From positions 62,001-126,000 of the forward strand of contig JADJXQ010000025.1 in NCBI GenBank assembly GCA_016710335.1: a stretch of 64,000 nucleotides of DNA, given 5' to 3'. Shown here piece after piece: positions 54,137 through 63,492 of the stretch. The first letter of the stretch is position 1, and every line of letters starts with the position of its first letter. Position numbers and translations under genes: made by a program. Under the pieces are notes generated by a model, which searched no databases, had not been told where the DNA came from, and was given only the letters and a program-made list of their open reading frames with translations. The stretch is from Rhodospirillales bacterium (lineage in GTDB: Bacteria; Pseudomonadota; Alphaproteobacteria; Rhodospirillales; Defluviicoccaceae).

Positions 54137-54828
54137 CGACGCACGGCCACCACATCGACCCCGCCCACATTCTGGTGGTCGATGACGATGTCCGGTTGAG
54201 CCGTTTGCTGGCCCGCTATCTGGGGGAAAGCGGCTTCGCGGTGACCGTCGCCGGCGACGCGGCCGACGCACGCAGCAAGCTGGCGAGCCTGGCGTTCGAT
54301 TTGATCATACTCGACGTCATGATGCCGGGCGAAAGCGGCCTCGAATTCGCGCAGGACTTACGAGGTCGAAGCGCGGTCCCAATTCTGATGCTGACCGCCA
54401 TGGGCGAGACGGAAGACCGCATCGCCGGCCTCGAGCGCGGCGTCGACGATTATCTGGTCAAGCCGTTCGAGCCGCGCGAGTTGCTGCTTCGGGTCCAGAG
54501 CATTCTGCGGCGGGCGCCGCAGCCTCAAATCCCGAAGCATGTTCGCATGGGTGATTTGGAGTTCGACCTGACGCGAGGCGAATTGAGCTGCGCCGGGCGG
54601 TATGTAAAACTGACCGCGGTCGAGGCGGGGCTGCTGCAGACCTTGGCGGCGGCGCCGGGAGTGACATTCACCCGCGAAGAGCTGATCGAGATGAGCGGCG
54701 CCGCGGGCGGTGACCGCGCCGTCGACGTGCAGGTTACGCGCCTCAGGCGCAAGATCGAGCGCGATCCGCGCGATCCGCGCTATCTTCAGACAGTGCGCGG
54801 CAAGGGCTATGTATTGAAACCGGACTGA
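54133..54828 (+). CDS. OmpR-family response regulator (PetR-like)
   Basis: 231 residues: receiver domain with phospho-acceptor Asp61 (LIILDVMMPG) and Lys110 (DDYLVKPFEP), then a winged-helix DNA-binding domain (DVQVTRLRRKIERDPRDPRY). It overlaps the MarR gene and abuts the histidine kinase, so the three form one operon. Confidence 0.93.
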   Translation: MTTHGHHIDPAHILVVDDDVRLSRLLARYLGESGFAVTVAGDAADARSKLASLAFDLIILDVMMPGESGLEFAQDLRGRSAVPILMLTAMGETEDRIAGLERGVDDYLVKPFEPRELLLRVQSILRRAPQPQIPKHVRMGDLEFDLTRGELSCAGRYVKLTAVEAGLLQTLAAAPGVTFTREELIEMSGAAGGDRAVDVQVTRLRRKIERDPRDPRYLQTVRGKGYVLKPD

Positions 54829-56187
54829 ATGGTCGGACAACCCGGTCCGGCGGGTCCGCGGGGTGTTATAGCGAAGCACACGATGATCAAGGACTTCATG
54901 CCGCACAGCCTGTTGGGGCGGGCCCTGCTCATCATCGTGATGCCGCTCGTCGTGTTGCAGATCGTGTCCGCCGTCATCTTTTACGAGAACCATTGGGAAG
55001 CCGTCAGCCGCCGTCTGGCCCGCGATCTGGCCGGCGACGTTGCGGTGCTGGTTGCGACTTTCGACGACTTCCCCGCGTCGGAGACCCGGCGCTGGATGTT
55101 GGCGAGAGCGGCGCAGAACATGGGCATCGAGGCAAGCCTGCACCCTGGTGAGGCGCTCGCCGAGCAGTCTGAAGACGCCGCTCCGTCCGACGAGAGCAGC
55201 CTTGCCGAAGCGCTTCGCGAGCAGGTGGCGCGGCCGTTCCGCATCGATGCCTACAGCGTCGACCGCCACGTCGTCGTCGAGGTGCAGCTTGACGAGGGGG
55301 TGCTGCGGCTGGTGACCACCCGCAAACGCCTCTTCAGCGCGACGACGTCCGTCTTCGTTATGTGGATGGTGGGGACTTCGCTGATCGTATTCGCCGTCGC
55401 CACCCTGTTCATGCGCAACCAGGTCAAGCCGGTGTTGCGCCTCGCGCAGGCCGCCGATGATTTCGGCAAGGGGCGCGATGCGCCGCGGTTCAAGCCCGAA
55501 GGCGCCCAGGAAGTGCGTCAGGCGGCGCTCGCCTTCATCGCGATGCGCCAGCGCATCCTGCGCCAGATCGGCCAGCGTACGGCGATGCTGGCCGGCGTCT
55601 CCCATGACCTGCGGACGCCGCTGACCCGAATGAAGCTGCAGCTCGAGATGATGGGCCGGGACGACAGCGTCGGCGCACTCAAGGAAGATCTGGTGGAGAT
55701 GGAGCGGATGCTCGACGGGTACCTGGCGTTCGCCCGCGGCGAGGGCAGCGAGAAGCCCGAGCCAAACGACCTCACCCTCATTCTCGATCAGGTGGTGCGG
55801 GCGGCGCGGCGGAAGGGCGCCAGCATCGAAGTGCACACCGACGGCGACCTCACGGTGCCGGTCCGTCGCATGGCGCTGCACCGGGCATTGACCAACATCG
55901 TTGACAACGCGGCCCGCTATGCGCGCCAGGTGCGCATCTGCGCTGAGCGGAAAACGACCGGCATCGAATTGATCATCGAGGACGACGGACCGGGCATCCC
56001 CGAAGACCGCCGCGAGGCGGTGTTCAAGCCGTTCTTCCGCCTGGAAGAATCGCGCAATCCGGGCACGGGCGGTGTCGGCCTCGGGCTGACCATCGCCCGC
56101 GACGTAGTGCGCAGCCACGGCGGCGACATCCTCCTCGGAGAGTCGGCACTGGGCGGCCTCCGCGTTCGCGTGCGCCTTCCGCTCTGA
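54829..56187 (+). CDS. Sensor histidine kinase (EnvZ-like)
   Basis: 452 residues: two transmembrane helices (about 28-50 and 172-195) flank a periplasmic sensor of 120 residues. A HAMP segment, the H-box VSHDLRTPLTRMKL with His259, and the ATP-binding domain (NIVDNAARYA, DDGPGIPE, GVGLGLTIARD) follow. It starts right after the regulator stop. An ATG at 54883 gives a more typical N-terminus and may be the true start. Confidence 0.9.
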   Translation: MVGQPGPAGPRGVIAKHTMIKDFMPHSLLGRALLIIVMPLVVLQIVSAVIFYENHWEAVSRRLARDLAGDVAVLVATFDDFPASETRRWMLARAAQNMGIEASLHPGEALAEQSEDAAPSDESSLAEALREQVARPFRIDAYSVDRHVVVEVQLDEGVLRLVTTRKRLFSATTSVFVMWMVGTSLIVFAVATLFMRNQVKPVLRLAQAADDFGKGRDAPRFKPEGAQEVRQAALAFIAMRQRILRQIGQRTAMLAGVSHDLRTPLTRMKLQLEMMGRDDSVGALKEDLVEMERMLDGYLAFARGEGSEKPEPNDLTLILDQVVRAARRKGASIEVHTDGDLTVPVRRMALHRALTNIVDNAARYARQVRICAERKTTGIELIIEDDGPGIPEDRREAVFKPFFRLEESRNPGTGGVGLGLTIARDVVRSHGGDILLGESALGGLRVRVRLPL

Positions 56188-56200
56188 GCCGGACGGCTCA
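56185..56200 (+). terminator. Small hairpin at the end of the kinase gene
   Basis: TGAGCC and GGCTCA pair around a GGAC loop and include the kinase stop codon. There is no following T-run, so the terminator call is weak. Confidence 0.3.
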
Positions 56201-56218
56201 AACAGCCATCATCCCGGT

Positions 56219-56259
56219 CGTCATGGCGAGCAGGCGTAGCCGGGGTGGCGATCCAATCG
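56219..56259. repeat. REP-like sequence (CGTCATGGCGAGC...GTGGCGATCCA)
   Basis: The segment resembles the widespread bacterial REP type 'GTCATTGCGAG...GCAATC' found between genes. Only one copy was noticed in this window. Confidence 0.4.
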
Positions 56260-56293
56260 CGCGCAAAGATCCTGCCTGGGAAGGCAGTGGGGT

Positions 56294-56632
56294 TCAGTAG
56301 AGACGGCCGCCGTCAGGAACCGACCGGTCGGGCGCGATCAGAACGACTTCACCGTCGTCGTCGGGGAAGCCAAGCACCAGCACCTCGGACAGGAACTTGC
56401 CGATCTGGCGGGGCGCAAAGTTGACCACCGCCGCCACCTGATGCCCCACGAGGTCCGCCGGCGCATAATGCCGAGTGATTTGCGCCGAGCTCTTTTTTTC
56501 GCCGATGTCCGGACCGAAGTCGATCCACAGCTTTATGGAGGGTTTGCGTGCCTCGGGATACGGTTCGGCCCTGACGATCGTGCCGACACGGATGTCGACC
56601 TTCAAAAAGTCGTCGAAGGCGAGGACGCTCAT
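56294..56632 (-). CDS. csaA: tRNA-binding protein CsaA
   Basis: 112 residues, an OB-fold EMAP-II-like tRNA-binding protein with secretion-chaperone activity in Bacillus. FLKVDIRVGTIVRAEPYPEA and VAAVVNFAPRQIGKFLSEVL are its signatures. The start at 56632 (MSVLAFDDFL) is standard; a frame to 56731 adds unrelated residues. Confidence 0.93.
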   Translation of the reverse strand: MSVLAFDDFLKVDIRVGTIVRAEPYPEARKPSIKLWIDFGPDIGEKKSSAQITRHYAPADLVGHQVAAVVNFAPRQIGKFLSEVLVLGFPDDDGEVVLIAPDRSVPDGGRLY

Positions 56633-56771
56633 CGGCGCTCTCTGCAGATGTGGAGTGCGATGCAAGAGTGGACCGCGATCCTGGCGCCCACGGTGTCGAT
56701 CGCGCTCGCATCGACAAGGCAAAGCGGCCACCCGATGCGGCAGCCGCCTCGCCCAGTGATGTTCGCCATGG

Positions 56772-57251
56772 CTACTTCTTGGCTTGCTGAGCCTTCAAAG
56801 CCAGGTCGCGGATTTCGTCGAGTTGTTCCGAGATGCGAGCATTGATGCTGTTGGTCGCGTCCTGATTGGCCTTGGACACCATCTCGGACATTTCACGAGC
56901 GTTGTTGACGGCCCTCTCGAACGCGCTCTTCGTCATCTCGATCTGCTTCGCCGCGGCTTCCGGCGGAGAGCCGGCCTTGGAGATCGATTCGAACGCCTTG
57001 GTCGTCTCGTTCATCGTTTCCTGCAGCATTTCCGCCTGACGACGGGCGAATGCCTGCATGCCTTCGAACGCGACACGGTTGGCGTGGGTCACGGCTTCGA
57101 CGTTCTTTCTGGAGCTGGCGACCAGCGCATCGATATCGACGCCCGGCAGCTTGTACTGCTTCAGCATGTTAGAAAACTGATCGGCGAACTTCGCGGGGTC
57201 GAAGTCTTTCATGACCCTCGTGACGTCCATGAACTCAGGGAGTTGCGCCAT
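56772..57251 (-). CDS. phaP: Phasin family protein
   Basis: 159 residues, all helical. QFSNMLKQYKLPGVDIDALV, KNVEAVTHANRVAFEGMQAF and AFERAVNNAREMSEM are typical of the alphaproteobacterial phasin domain that coats polyhydroxyalkanoate granules. It suggests the organism stores PHA; no synthase gene is in the window. It is upstream of csaA on the same strand, 139 nt away. Confidence 0.9.
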   Translation of the reverse strand: MAQLPEFMDVTRVMKDFDPAKFADQFSNMLKQYKLPGVDIDALVASSRKNVEAVTHANRVAFEGMQAFARRQAEMLQETMNETTKAFESISKAGSPPEAAAKQIEMTKSAFERAVNNAREMSEMVSKANQDATNSINARISEQLDEIRDLALKAQQAKK

Positions 57252-57374
57252 TACACGTTCCTTTTATCGAAAGCTATGACAGCTTGGATTAGCTGTGACG
57301 TCAGTATCCCCGATTTCGCCTTCCGCGTCAACAGTTATGTTGCAGTGCACAATACGCCGCCGCGGAAAAAAAAG

Positions 57375-57380
57375 ATTATA
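57375..57380 (-). promoter_or_regulatory. Possible -10 box upstream of the phasin gene
   Basis: TATAAT on the minus strand in an AT-rich patch about 125 bases before the phasin start. No clear -35 hexamer at 17 bases. A TGCAGTGCA motif between it and the gene (near 57343) could be a PhaR-type operator, which is only a guess. Confidence 0.3.
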
Positions 57381-57479
57381 TAAACAGTAACTTGACCGAA
57401 ATAATGCTGCGCAAAGGACTCGAACCGTAGGTTCGGCAAACGTCATCTTCGCTTGTGCAGCAATCGCTGGTGAGCATCA

Positions 57480-57498
57480 CGCCCCCGTGGCGGGGGCG
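57480..57498 (-). terminator. GC-rich hairpin downstream of COQ9 gene
   Basis: CGCCCCC and GGGGGCG pair around GTGGC, 17 bases after the end of the COQ9-like gene. No T-run follows, so it may slow rather than end transcription. Confidence 0.4.
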
Positions 57499-57514
57499 TC
57501 CGGCGCGAAACCGA

Positions 57515-58168
57515 TCAAGTTTCGATCGGAACCACCGACTCAGGCGGCGACTCATCCGTCGGCCGACGCGACGGACGTGCCCCGCAAAGGCCCGCCATGC
57601 TGATGCGCCAGCCCGGCATGACGCTCTCGACGCGGCGGAGCCTGCGGTCCAACCCCGCCATCGTCCTTGCCAAGTCCGGGCTGTCGTCGTTGAGCCAGTC
57701 GCGGAGCGTCGCCAGATAGACGGCCGACAGTGCTTTTATGCGCAGCGTTCCCGCCGGACCGGACGCAGACAACCCCGCCGCCTCCAGCATCCACGCCATT
57801 GACTTGGCGAGGTGCGGCAGGGAGCACATGAGCACGCCCGGGTCGCCGGGCAGGTCGCGAAGGATGGCGGCCACGCCCTGCTTGCGTGGCGCCATCGCGT
57901 CGAAGCGACGCATCATGACTTCGAACAGCCGGTCGCGGGCCGGCTCTTCCCGATCGGGACGCGGTCCGTCCAATACCTTGCGATCGGTTTCGGCGAAAGC
58001 CTCTTTCAGAATCGCCATCCTGGTCGGGCATGCGCTGTAGGCGTCGACGAGCGGCACTCCGGCTGCTTCGGCGATCTCCGCCAGGCTCAATGACCGCCAC
58101 CCCTTCTTTGCGGCGAGGTCCATCGCCGCGGCGACAAGCTGTTCTGCGACGTTCGTGTTCTGCGCCAT
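57515..58168 (-). CDS. COQ9 family protein
   Basis: 217 residues with a TetR-like N-terminal fold. GWRSLSLAEIAEAAGVPLVD and MRRFDAMAPRKQGVAAILRD are blocks of the COQ9 family, a lipid-binding accessory of ubiquinone synthesis in mitochondria and alphaproteobacteria. A classical TetR repressor is the alternative, but the family match is better. The start at 58168 removes 14 doubtful residues. It is in the same run as ubiK. Confidence 0.85.
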   Translation of the reverse strand: MAQNTNVAEQLVAAAMDLAAKKGWRSLSLAEIAEAAGVPLVDAYSACPTRMAILKEAFAETDRKVLDGPRPDREEPARDRLFEVMMRRFDAMAPRKQGVAAILRDLPGDPGVLMCSLPHLAKSMAWMLEAAGLSASGPAGTLRIKALSAVYLATLRDWLNDDSPDLARTMAGLDRRLRRVESVMPGWRISMAGLCGARPSRRPTDESPPESVVPIET

Positions 58169-58290
58169 GGTCGTCGATCCCGTACCCCGATATCCATTCC
58201 TCACTACCATCTAGTCGTGACGGCGGGCGAAGACAACCGACTGGAGCGAACGTCGGTGAACGTGGAATGACGCTGTCGCCCCCTGAAGAC

Positions 58291-59106
58291 TCATCTCTGC
58301 AGTTGACGCGAGCGATCGGCCGCGGCCCGCACCGCCGCAGTCATCAGCGTCCGAAGGCCGCCCGACGCCATCAACACCTCCAGCGCCGCCGCCGTCGTTC
58401 CGCCGGGGCTGGTGACATTGCGGCGAAGCGTTTCGGGCGCGGCATCGGAGGCGTCGAGCAGCCCGGCGGCGCCCGAGACCGTGGCGCGCGCGAGCCTTCC
58501 AGCCAACTCGGGCGACAGACCAGCGGCGATACCGGCATCAGCAAGCGCCTCGACGAGCAGAAAAACGTAGGCCGGACCGCTGCCGGAAACGGCGGTGACG
58601 GCATCCATCAGGCGCTCGTCCTCGATCCACACCACGTCCCCGACGGCGGCAAGCAGATCATGGCACCGCTGGCGCTGGCGCTCGTTCACGCCGGCGTTGC
58701 GATATGCTGCGGTGATCCCGCGGCGGATGGCCGCCGGCGTATTGGGCATGGCGCGAACGATGGCGGCGCCGTTGCCGAGCGCCGCCGCCAGCGACGCGGC
58801 GTTGCGCCCCGCGGCGATCGACAGGAACACGGCATCAGCGGCCGTGAACCGCGCGTACGCCGGCGCCACCGCGTCCATCATCTGCGGCTTGACCGCGAAC
58901 ACGACGACTTCAGGTTGGAGATCCGCGGACAGGCCCTCCGGGCCAGCGGCAACCGCTAGTCCCGGGCGTCGGGAAAGCATTGCGCGGTTATCAGGCTCAG
59001 GCTCGACGACGGCGATCTGGTCCGGGTCGAGGCCACGATCCAGCCACCCCGACAACAGCGCGTTGCCCATCCGGCCGCAGCCGACGAGAATGAGCGACGC
59101 AGCCAC
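58291..59106 (-). CDS. proC: Pyrroline-5-carboxylate reductase
   Basis: Last enzyme of proline synthesis, 271 residues. LVGCGRMGNALLSGWLDRG is the NADP site. ALGNGAAIVRAMPNTPAAIR and AVSGSGPAYVFLLVEALADA are the substrate and dimer blocks. The GTG start lies 12 nt after the YbjN gene on the same strand, so the two are one operon. Confidence 0.95.
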   Translation of the reverse strand: MAASLILVGCGRMGNALLSGWLDRGLDPDQIAVVEPEPDNRAMLSRRPGLAVAAGPEGLSADLQPEVVVFAVKPQMMDAVAPAYARFTAADAVFLSIAAGRNAASLAAALGNGAAIVRAMPNTPAAIRRGITAAYRNAGVNERQRQRCHDLLAAVGDVVWIEDERLMDAVTAVSGSGPAYVFLLVEALADAGIAAGLSPELAGRLARATVSGAAGLLDASDAAPETLRRNVTSPGGTTAAALEVLMASGGLRTLMTAAVRAAADRSRQLQR

Positions 59107-59118
59107 CGGAACCGCCGC

Positions 59119-59619
59119 TCAGGCTTCGCCGACGGTTTCGATCATGGCGCCCGCCATGGCGTCCTCCGCCGCGTGTCCCGCCCAGATCACGTATTGGAAC
59201 GCTGGATAGAAGCGTTCGCACTCTCGGATGGCGGTCTCGATCAAGTCTTCGATCTGCGCGTGGCTGGGGCCGTTGCTGCCGCGCAGCGGCAGGGCGTGCC
59301 GGTAGACGAGCAATCCGTCCTCCCGCCACACCGCGAAATGGCCCATCCAGACCTTCTCGTTGGCCAGCGCCAACAGTTCGAACACCGCCGCCCGCTTGGC
59401 ATGCGGCACCCGCATTTGCAGGCTTACGGTGAACTGCATGGCGCTGAGATGCGGATCCCATGCCGCGTAGAAATTGAGATCGGACCACTGTCCGGGAAGT
59501 TGCACCGCCATTTCGTCGTCATTCGGACGATCGAATGCCCAGTCCTTGGCGGCGACGATCTGTTCGATGACATCAAGGGGAGAGGTTTCTTCGCCGACCT
59601 CGGTCGCTGCGGCGGTCAT
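59119..59619 (-). CDS. YbjN domain-containing protein
   Basis: 166 residues of the YbjN family, which resembles type III secretion chaperones in fold. PLDVIEQIVAAKDWAFDRP, HAKRAAVFELLALANEKVWM and GHFAVWREDGLLVYRHAL are typical. Role unknown; the family is common beside proC and ubiK in alphaproteobacteria. Confidence 0.87.
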   Translation of the reverse strand: MTAAATEVGEETSPLDVIEQIVAAKDWAFDRPNDDEMAVQLPGQWSDLNFYAAWDPHLSAMQFTVSLQMRVPHAKRAAVFELLALANEKVWMGHFAVWREDGLLVYRHALPLRGSNGPSHAQIEDLIETAIRECERFYPAFQYVIWAGHAAEDAMAGAMIETVGEA

Positions 59620-59865
59620 GCCTCAGTCCTTACCTTGCGTTGTCCAGTGATTTTGCGGCCAAGCCATCGTCGCCCTCCCCTGCAGCACCCCACCGCAATT
59701 GATTCGATCGCCGCCTGCGCCCGTGATCCGATAAGCGGTGCGCGGTACAGCGTGGCAAAACACGTGAGGGGGCGCAAGGAGAGCGTCATCCGAGAGGAGG
59801 TATTCGGTGATTGCGCCGCATCCGGGTCTCGCAGTACCGCCTCCCATCAACGGGAGACAAAACCG

Positions 59866-60168
59866 TCAAATCGCTTTGTCGGCAGAATCCACGTTCGATT
59901 CCAGGGAGTTGGACGAGCCGGCAGCGGCCAGCCTGGCTTCCAGCTCGGCGACCCTCGTCTCGAGGGCTTCCTGCGCGGCGCGGGCGTTGGCGGCGGTAGC
60001 CTTGACCACCTCGAACTCTTCGCGGTTGATCAGGTCAAGGTCGGCGAGGAATCGCTCGACACGTTGGCGCACAAGGGCGTCGAGTTCCTGCTTGACCCCG
60101 GCCAGGGTCGAGGCGGCGCCGCTCGCCACCTTGGCCAAATCGTCGAACAATCGGTTGCTGGTCTGCAT
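59866..60168 (-). CDS. ubiK: Ubiquinone biosynthesis accessory factor UbiK
   Basis: 100 residues of the BMFP/YqiC family: LFDDLAKVASGAASTLAGVK followed by a coiled coil with LVRQRVERFLADLDLINREE. UbiK supports the aerobic late ubiquinone enzymes and can associate with membranes. It is the first gene of a minus-strand run with YbjN, proC and COQ9. Its divergent neighbour is hldD. Confidence 0.92.
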   Translation of the reverse strand: MQTSNRLFDDLAKVASGAASTLAGVKQELDALVRQRVERFLADLDLINREEFEVVKATAANARAAQEALETRVAELEARLAAAGSSNSLESNVDSADKAI

Positions 60169-60294
60169 AGTCTATCATCCTCTCCGCCGAACCGCGCGAT
60201 GAGCAGAATATGGTCGCGGATCGACATCCGGGCAACCCGGAGGCCTTATCGCGCCTGGTTGCGAGGGTGAACAGCGCATTCTATAACGTCCCGC

Positions 60295-61281
60295 ATGTTC
60301 GTGGTGACCGGCGGGGCCGGCTTCATTGGGTCCAACATCGTCGCGGCGCTGGAACAGCGTCGGACGGAACCGCTTGCCGTCTGCGACCGGCTGCGGAGCG
60401 GAGACAAGTGGCGCAACATTTCCAAGCGTGAGTTGGTCGACGTCATCCACCCGGACGCGTTGTTCCCCGCGCTCGATGCGGCCGGCGTCGGAGTGACTGC
60501 GGTGGTGCACATGGGGGCGGTGTCGTCGACCACGGAGACGGACGCCGACCGCACCGTCGAGATCAACGTCCGCCTGTCAGTGGCGTTGTGGAGGTGGTGC
60601 ACGGAGCATCGAATCCCCTTCATCTACGCCTCGTCGGCCGCGACCTACGGGGACGGGGCGCTGGGGTTCGAAGACGTCGCGACGCCGGACGCGCTGGCGC
60701 AATTTCGGCCCCTCAATCTCTACGGCTGGAGCAAGCATCTGTTCGATCGCTGGGTTGCCCGCCGGGTGGCGGACGGTGATCCGCAGCCGCCGCAGTGGGC
60801 GGGGCTCAAGTTCTTCAACGTCTACGGCCCCAACGAAACCCACAAAGGTCCTCAGGCGAGCGTCGTCTCCCACGTCTTCCCGGACGCCGCCGCCGGCCGG
60901 CCGGCGAAGTTGTTTCGGTCGCACCGGCCGGACTACCCCGACGGCGGTCAGCTTCGCGACTTCGTCTGGGTCGGCGACTGCGCCGATGTGGTGCTGTGGC
61001 TGCTGGAGAACCCCGGCGTCTCCGGCCTGTTCAACGTCGGAACCGGCCAGGCCCGCAGCTTCGCCGACCTCGCCGCCGCCGTCTATCGGACGCTGGGCCG
61101 GGAGCCTGCCATCGACTACGTGCCGATGCCGGAGGCGATCCGCGACCGGTATCAGTACTTCACCCAGGCCTCCCTGACCAGGCTCCGCGCCGCCGGCTAC
61201 CCCCACCCTTTCACGCCGCTCGAAGCCGGCGTCGCGGCGTACGTCCGGGACTACCTCAACACCCCGGACCCGTACCGGTAG
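60295..61281 (+). CDS. hldD: ADP-L-glycero-D-manno-heptose 6-epimerase
   Basis: 328 residues, extended SDR. VTGGAGFIGSNIVAAL is the NADP site; SSAATYG and YGWSK supply the Ser-Tyr-Lys set. LRSGDKWRNISKRELVDVI is diagnostic for HldD. It makes the heptose precursor of the lipopolysaccharide inner core. The promoter should lie in the 126 nt before it. Confidence 0.93.
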   Translation: MFVVTGGAGFIGSNIVAALEQRRTEPLAVCDRLRSGDKWRNISKRELVDVIHPDALFPALDAAGVGVTAVVHMGAVSSTTETDADRTVEINVRLSVALWRWCTEHRIPFIYASSAATYGDGALGFEDVATPDALAQFRPLNLYGWSKHLFDRWVARRVADGDPQPPQWAGLKFFNVYGPNETHKGPQASVVSHVFPDAAAGRPAKLFRSHRPDYPDGGQLRDFVWVGDCADVVLWLLENPGVSGLFNVGTGQARSFADLAAAVYRTLGREPAIDYVPMPEAIRDRYQYFTQASLTRLRAAGYPHPFTPLEAGVAAYVRDYLNTPDPYR

Positions 61282-61386
61282 GGGAGCATCAGCGCGGTGA
61301 TGTGCGGCGCTTTAGGTCTTCTCTTGCCGCCCGCGGCCATTCGGGGTCAAATGATCAGGAGCAACTAGAGGCGGGTGTGGCACTAG

Positions 61387-63492
61387 ATGTTGGTTCACAC
61401 ATTCATTCACCTCCCAGGTATTGGGCACGTCAAGGAACGAGCCCTGTGGAAGGCGGGGGTGTGGACGTGGGCTGATCTTCGTAAAAAATATGAGGACTCT
61501 CCGAGGCTACCCTTCGACACCGCAGGCGATGCGCGTGACAGGACGCTGAGGGCGTTGGACGCTTCGAATGAAGCTCTATATGACGGAGATGCGGACTACT
61601 TCGCCGAACGATTGCCGAAATCAGAACATTACCGGATAGCCGTCTCATTTCCGAAGAAGACGGCATTCCTGGACATCGAAACGACCGGTCTGAGCCATTA
61701 CTACGATGACGTGACGATCGTAGGGATCAGCCTAGATGGATCTTACTCTTGTCATTTTGCCTTCGATGACGAGAGCGCGCTTCTTGATAGATTGCGGGAG
61801 GCAAAATGTGTTGTTACGTTCAATGGTACCATTTTTGATTATCGGTTTCTGATAAAGACTTATTCTAATATTCAACTGCCTAAGGCTCATGTGGACCTTC
61901 GATTTCTTGCGCCGCGTGCCGGTTTATCGGGGGGTCAAAAAGTCGTCGAGGAGAAGCTCGGTTGGCGAAGGCATGGCGCGGCTCGTGACATCAATGGCGC
62001 GGCCGCTCCCCTTCTTTGGCATCGCTACAAGTTGGGGGACCATGACGCAGCGAAGACACTGATTCGCTACAACCACGCAGACGTGGAAGGGATGAGGTTC
62101 ATCCTCGATTCGGTTCTGGAGAAGATGGCGGGGTTCAATGGTCAGGGCGCGATCTTCCACCGGCCAACGTTCGAGAAGCAGACAACGAGGTTTACCTGGA
62201 GCAAGCATTCCGGCTCGTTTCGGAAGAACGTGATCGCTGTTCCTTCGTTTCGGGGAGGCTCGGGTCCCGCGGTCACGATGGCGGAAATTGCCCCGACGGA
62301 TTCGGCAACGCCACTTCGCGTCGTTGGAATCGATCTCACGGGATCCGAACGCCGTCCTACCGGATGGTGCCTCATGCGCGGCGCCGAGGCTGAGACCTGC
62401 CTGTTGTCGACGGACGATGAGATCATCGAAGCGTCGGTTGACGCGCATCCTGACGTCGTTTCGATCGATTCGCCCCTGTCCATTCCTCGAGGGCGAACCC
62501 GGGTCAGCGACGATGATCCGTCAAGGCAGTCGGGCGGAATCATGCGCGACTGCGAGCGCGAATTGAAGCGCCGCGGCATCAACGTCTATCCGTGCCTGAT
62601 CCCCAGCATGCAGGGTTTGACTCAGCGTGGCATGCGCCTGGCACATCACCTGCGCGAGCGCGGCATTCCGGTTATCGAGAGCTATCCGGGCGCCGCTCAA
62701 GACATCATGGGCATTCCGCGCAAGCGGGCGGGCTTGGAGTATCTGAAGGGGGGTCTCGCCGACTTCGGCGTCCGTGGGGCGTTTGTGACGTCGAAGGTGA
62801 ACCATGACGAACTGGACGCCATCACCGCTGCTCTCGTCGGCTTCTTTTTCTGGTCGGGGCGCTTCGAACCGCTGGGCAACGAGGATGAAGACTACCTGAT
62901 CGTTCCCGACCTTCGGTGCTTGCCCGAACGCTGGACCAGCCGGAGGGTCATCGGCATCAGCGGCGAGATCTGTGCGGGCAAGACCTCTGCCGCGCGTCAC
63001 CTCCAGCGGGCCGGCTTTGCCTATGGCCGTTTCAGTCAGATCCTGGAAAGCATGCTGAATCAAGGCGGTGTCGCTGTGTCCCGTGAAAATCTGCAAGGTC
63101 TCGGGGAGCGCGTCAACCGAGAGCCGGGCCAGCGGTGGCTGTGCAAGCAGCTGGTCAAGCAGCTTCCAGGCGGTCGCGACTTGGTGATCGACGGGTTGCG
63201 CTGGCGTATGGATCGGGCGTTCCTTAGAGAGCGCTTTGGTCCCGCTTTCGTCCATCTCCACGTCGAAGCATCAATGGAGATTCGGCGTCAACGTTTCGTC
63301 CCACTCGGAAATTCGGAAGAGGAATTCGAACGAGCCTCATGCCATCCGGCTGAAGCCGAAGCCCGTGCACTTGCATACCATGCTGAAACAGTTATCCCCA
63401 ACGAGCGAGCACTCGGTGACTTTCTCGACGGTGTGGACCGCGTTACAACACAGCGCCTCGATGTGACGAAGGTGGAACCAGCGTGCCTGTAA
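61387..63492 (+). CDS. Three-domain protein: DEDD exonuclease, DUF429, P-loop kinase
   Basis: 701 residues. Domain 1 (about 90-245) is an RNase H-like DEDD exonuclease of the YprB type, with Asp96/Glu98 (FLDIETTG), Asp151 (FNGTIFDYRFL) and Asp232 (YNHADVEGM). Domain 2 (about 311-490) is DUF429, a second RNase H-like fold, with Asp316, Asp361 (SIDSPLS) and NHDELDA. Domain 3 (about 520-690) is a nucleotide kinase-like P-loop (ISGEICAGKTSAARHLQ). The first 80 residues look like a helical lead. The region is less GC-rich than its surroundings, suggesting transfer. Its end overlaps the PurA-like gene by 10 nt. I know no characterised protein with this architecture. Confidence 0.85.
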   Translation: MLVHTFIHLPGIGHVKERALWKAGVWTWADLRKKYEDSPRLPFDTAGDARDRTLRALDASNEALYDGDADYFAERLPKSEHYRIAVSFPKKTAFLDIETTGLSHYYDDVTIVGISLDGSYSCHFAFDDESALLDRLREAKCVVTFNGTIFDYRFLIKTYSNIQLPKAHVDLRFLAPRAGLSGGQKVVEEKLGWRRHGAARDINGAAAPLLWHRYKLGDHDAAKTLIRYNHADVEGMRFILDSVLEKMAGFNGQGAIFHRPTFEKQTTRFTWSKHSGSFRKNVIAVPSFRGGSGPAVTMAEIAPTDSATPLRVVGIDLTGSERRPTGWCLMRGAEAETCLLSTDDEIIEASVDAHPDVVSIDSPLSIPRGRTRVSDDDPSRQSGGIMRDCERELKRRGINVYPCLIPSMQGLTQRGMRLAHHLRERGIPVIESYPGAAQDIMGIPRKRAGLEYLKGGLADFGVRGAFVTSKVNHDELDAITAALVGFFFWSGRFEPLGNEDEDYLIVPDLRCLPERWTSRRVIGISGEICAGKTSAARHLQRAGFAYGRFSQILESMLNQGGVAVSRENLQGLGERVNREPGQRWLCKQLVKQLPGGRDLVIDGLRWRMDRAFLRERFGPAFVHLHVEASMEIRRQRFVPLGNSEEEFERASCHPAEAEARALAYHAETVIPNERALGDFLDGVDRVTTQRLDVTKVEPACL

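Noticed and set aside
57417..57460. tRNA-like T-arm on the minus strand (GGTTCGAGTCC)
   Set aside because: The flanking T-stem does not pair and no anticodon or acceptor stem can be built; at most a decayed fragment.
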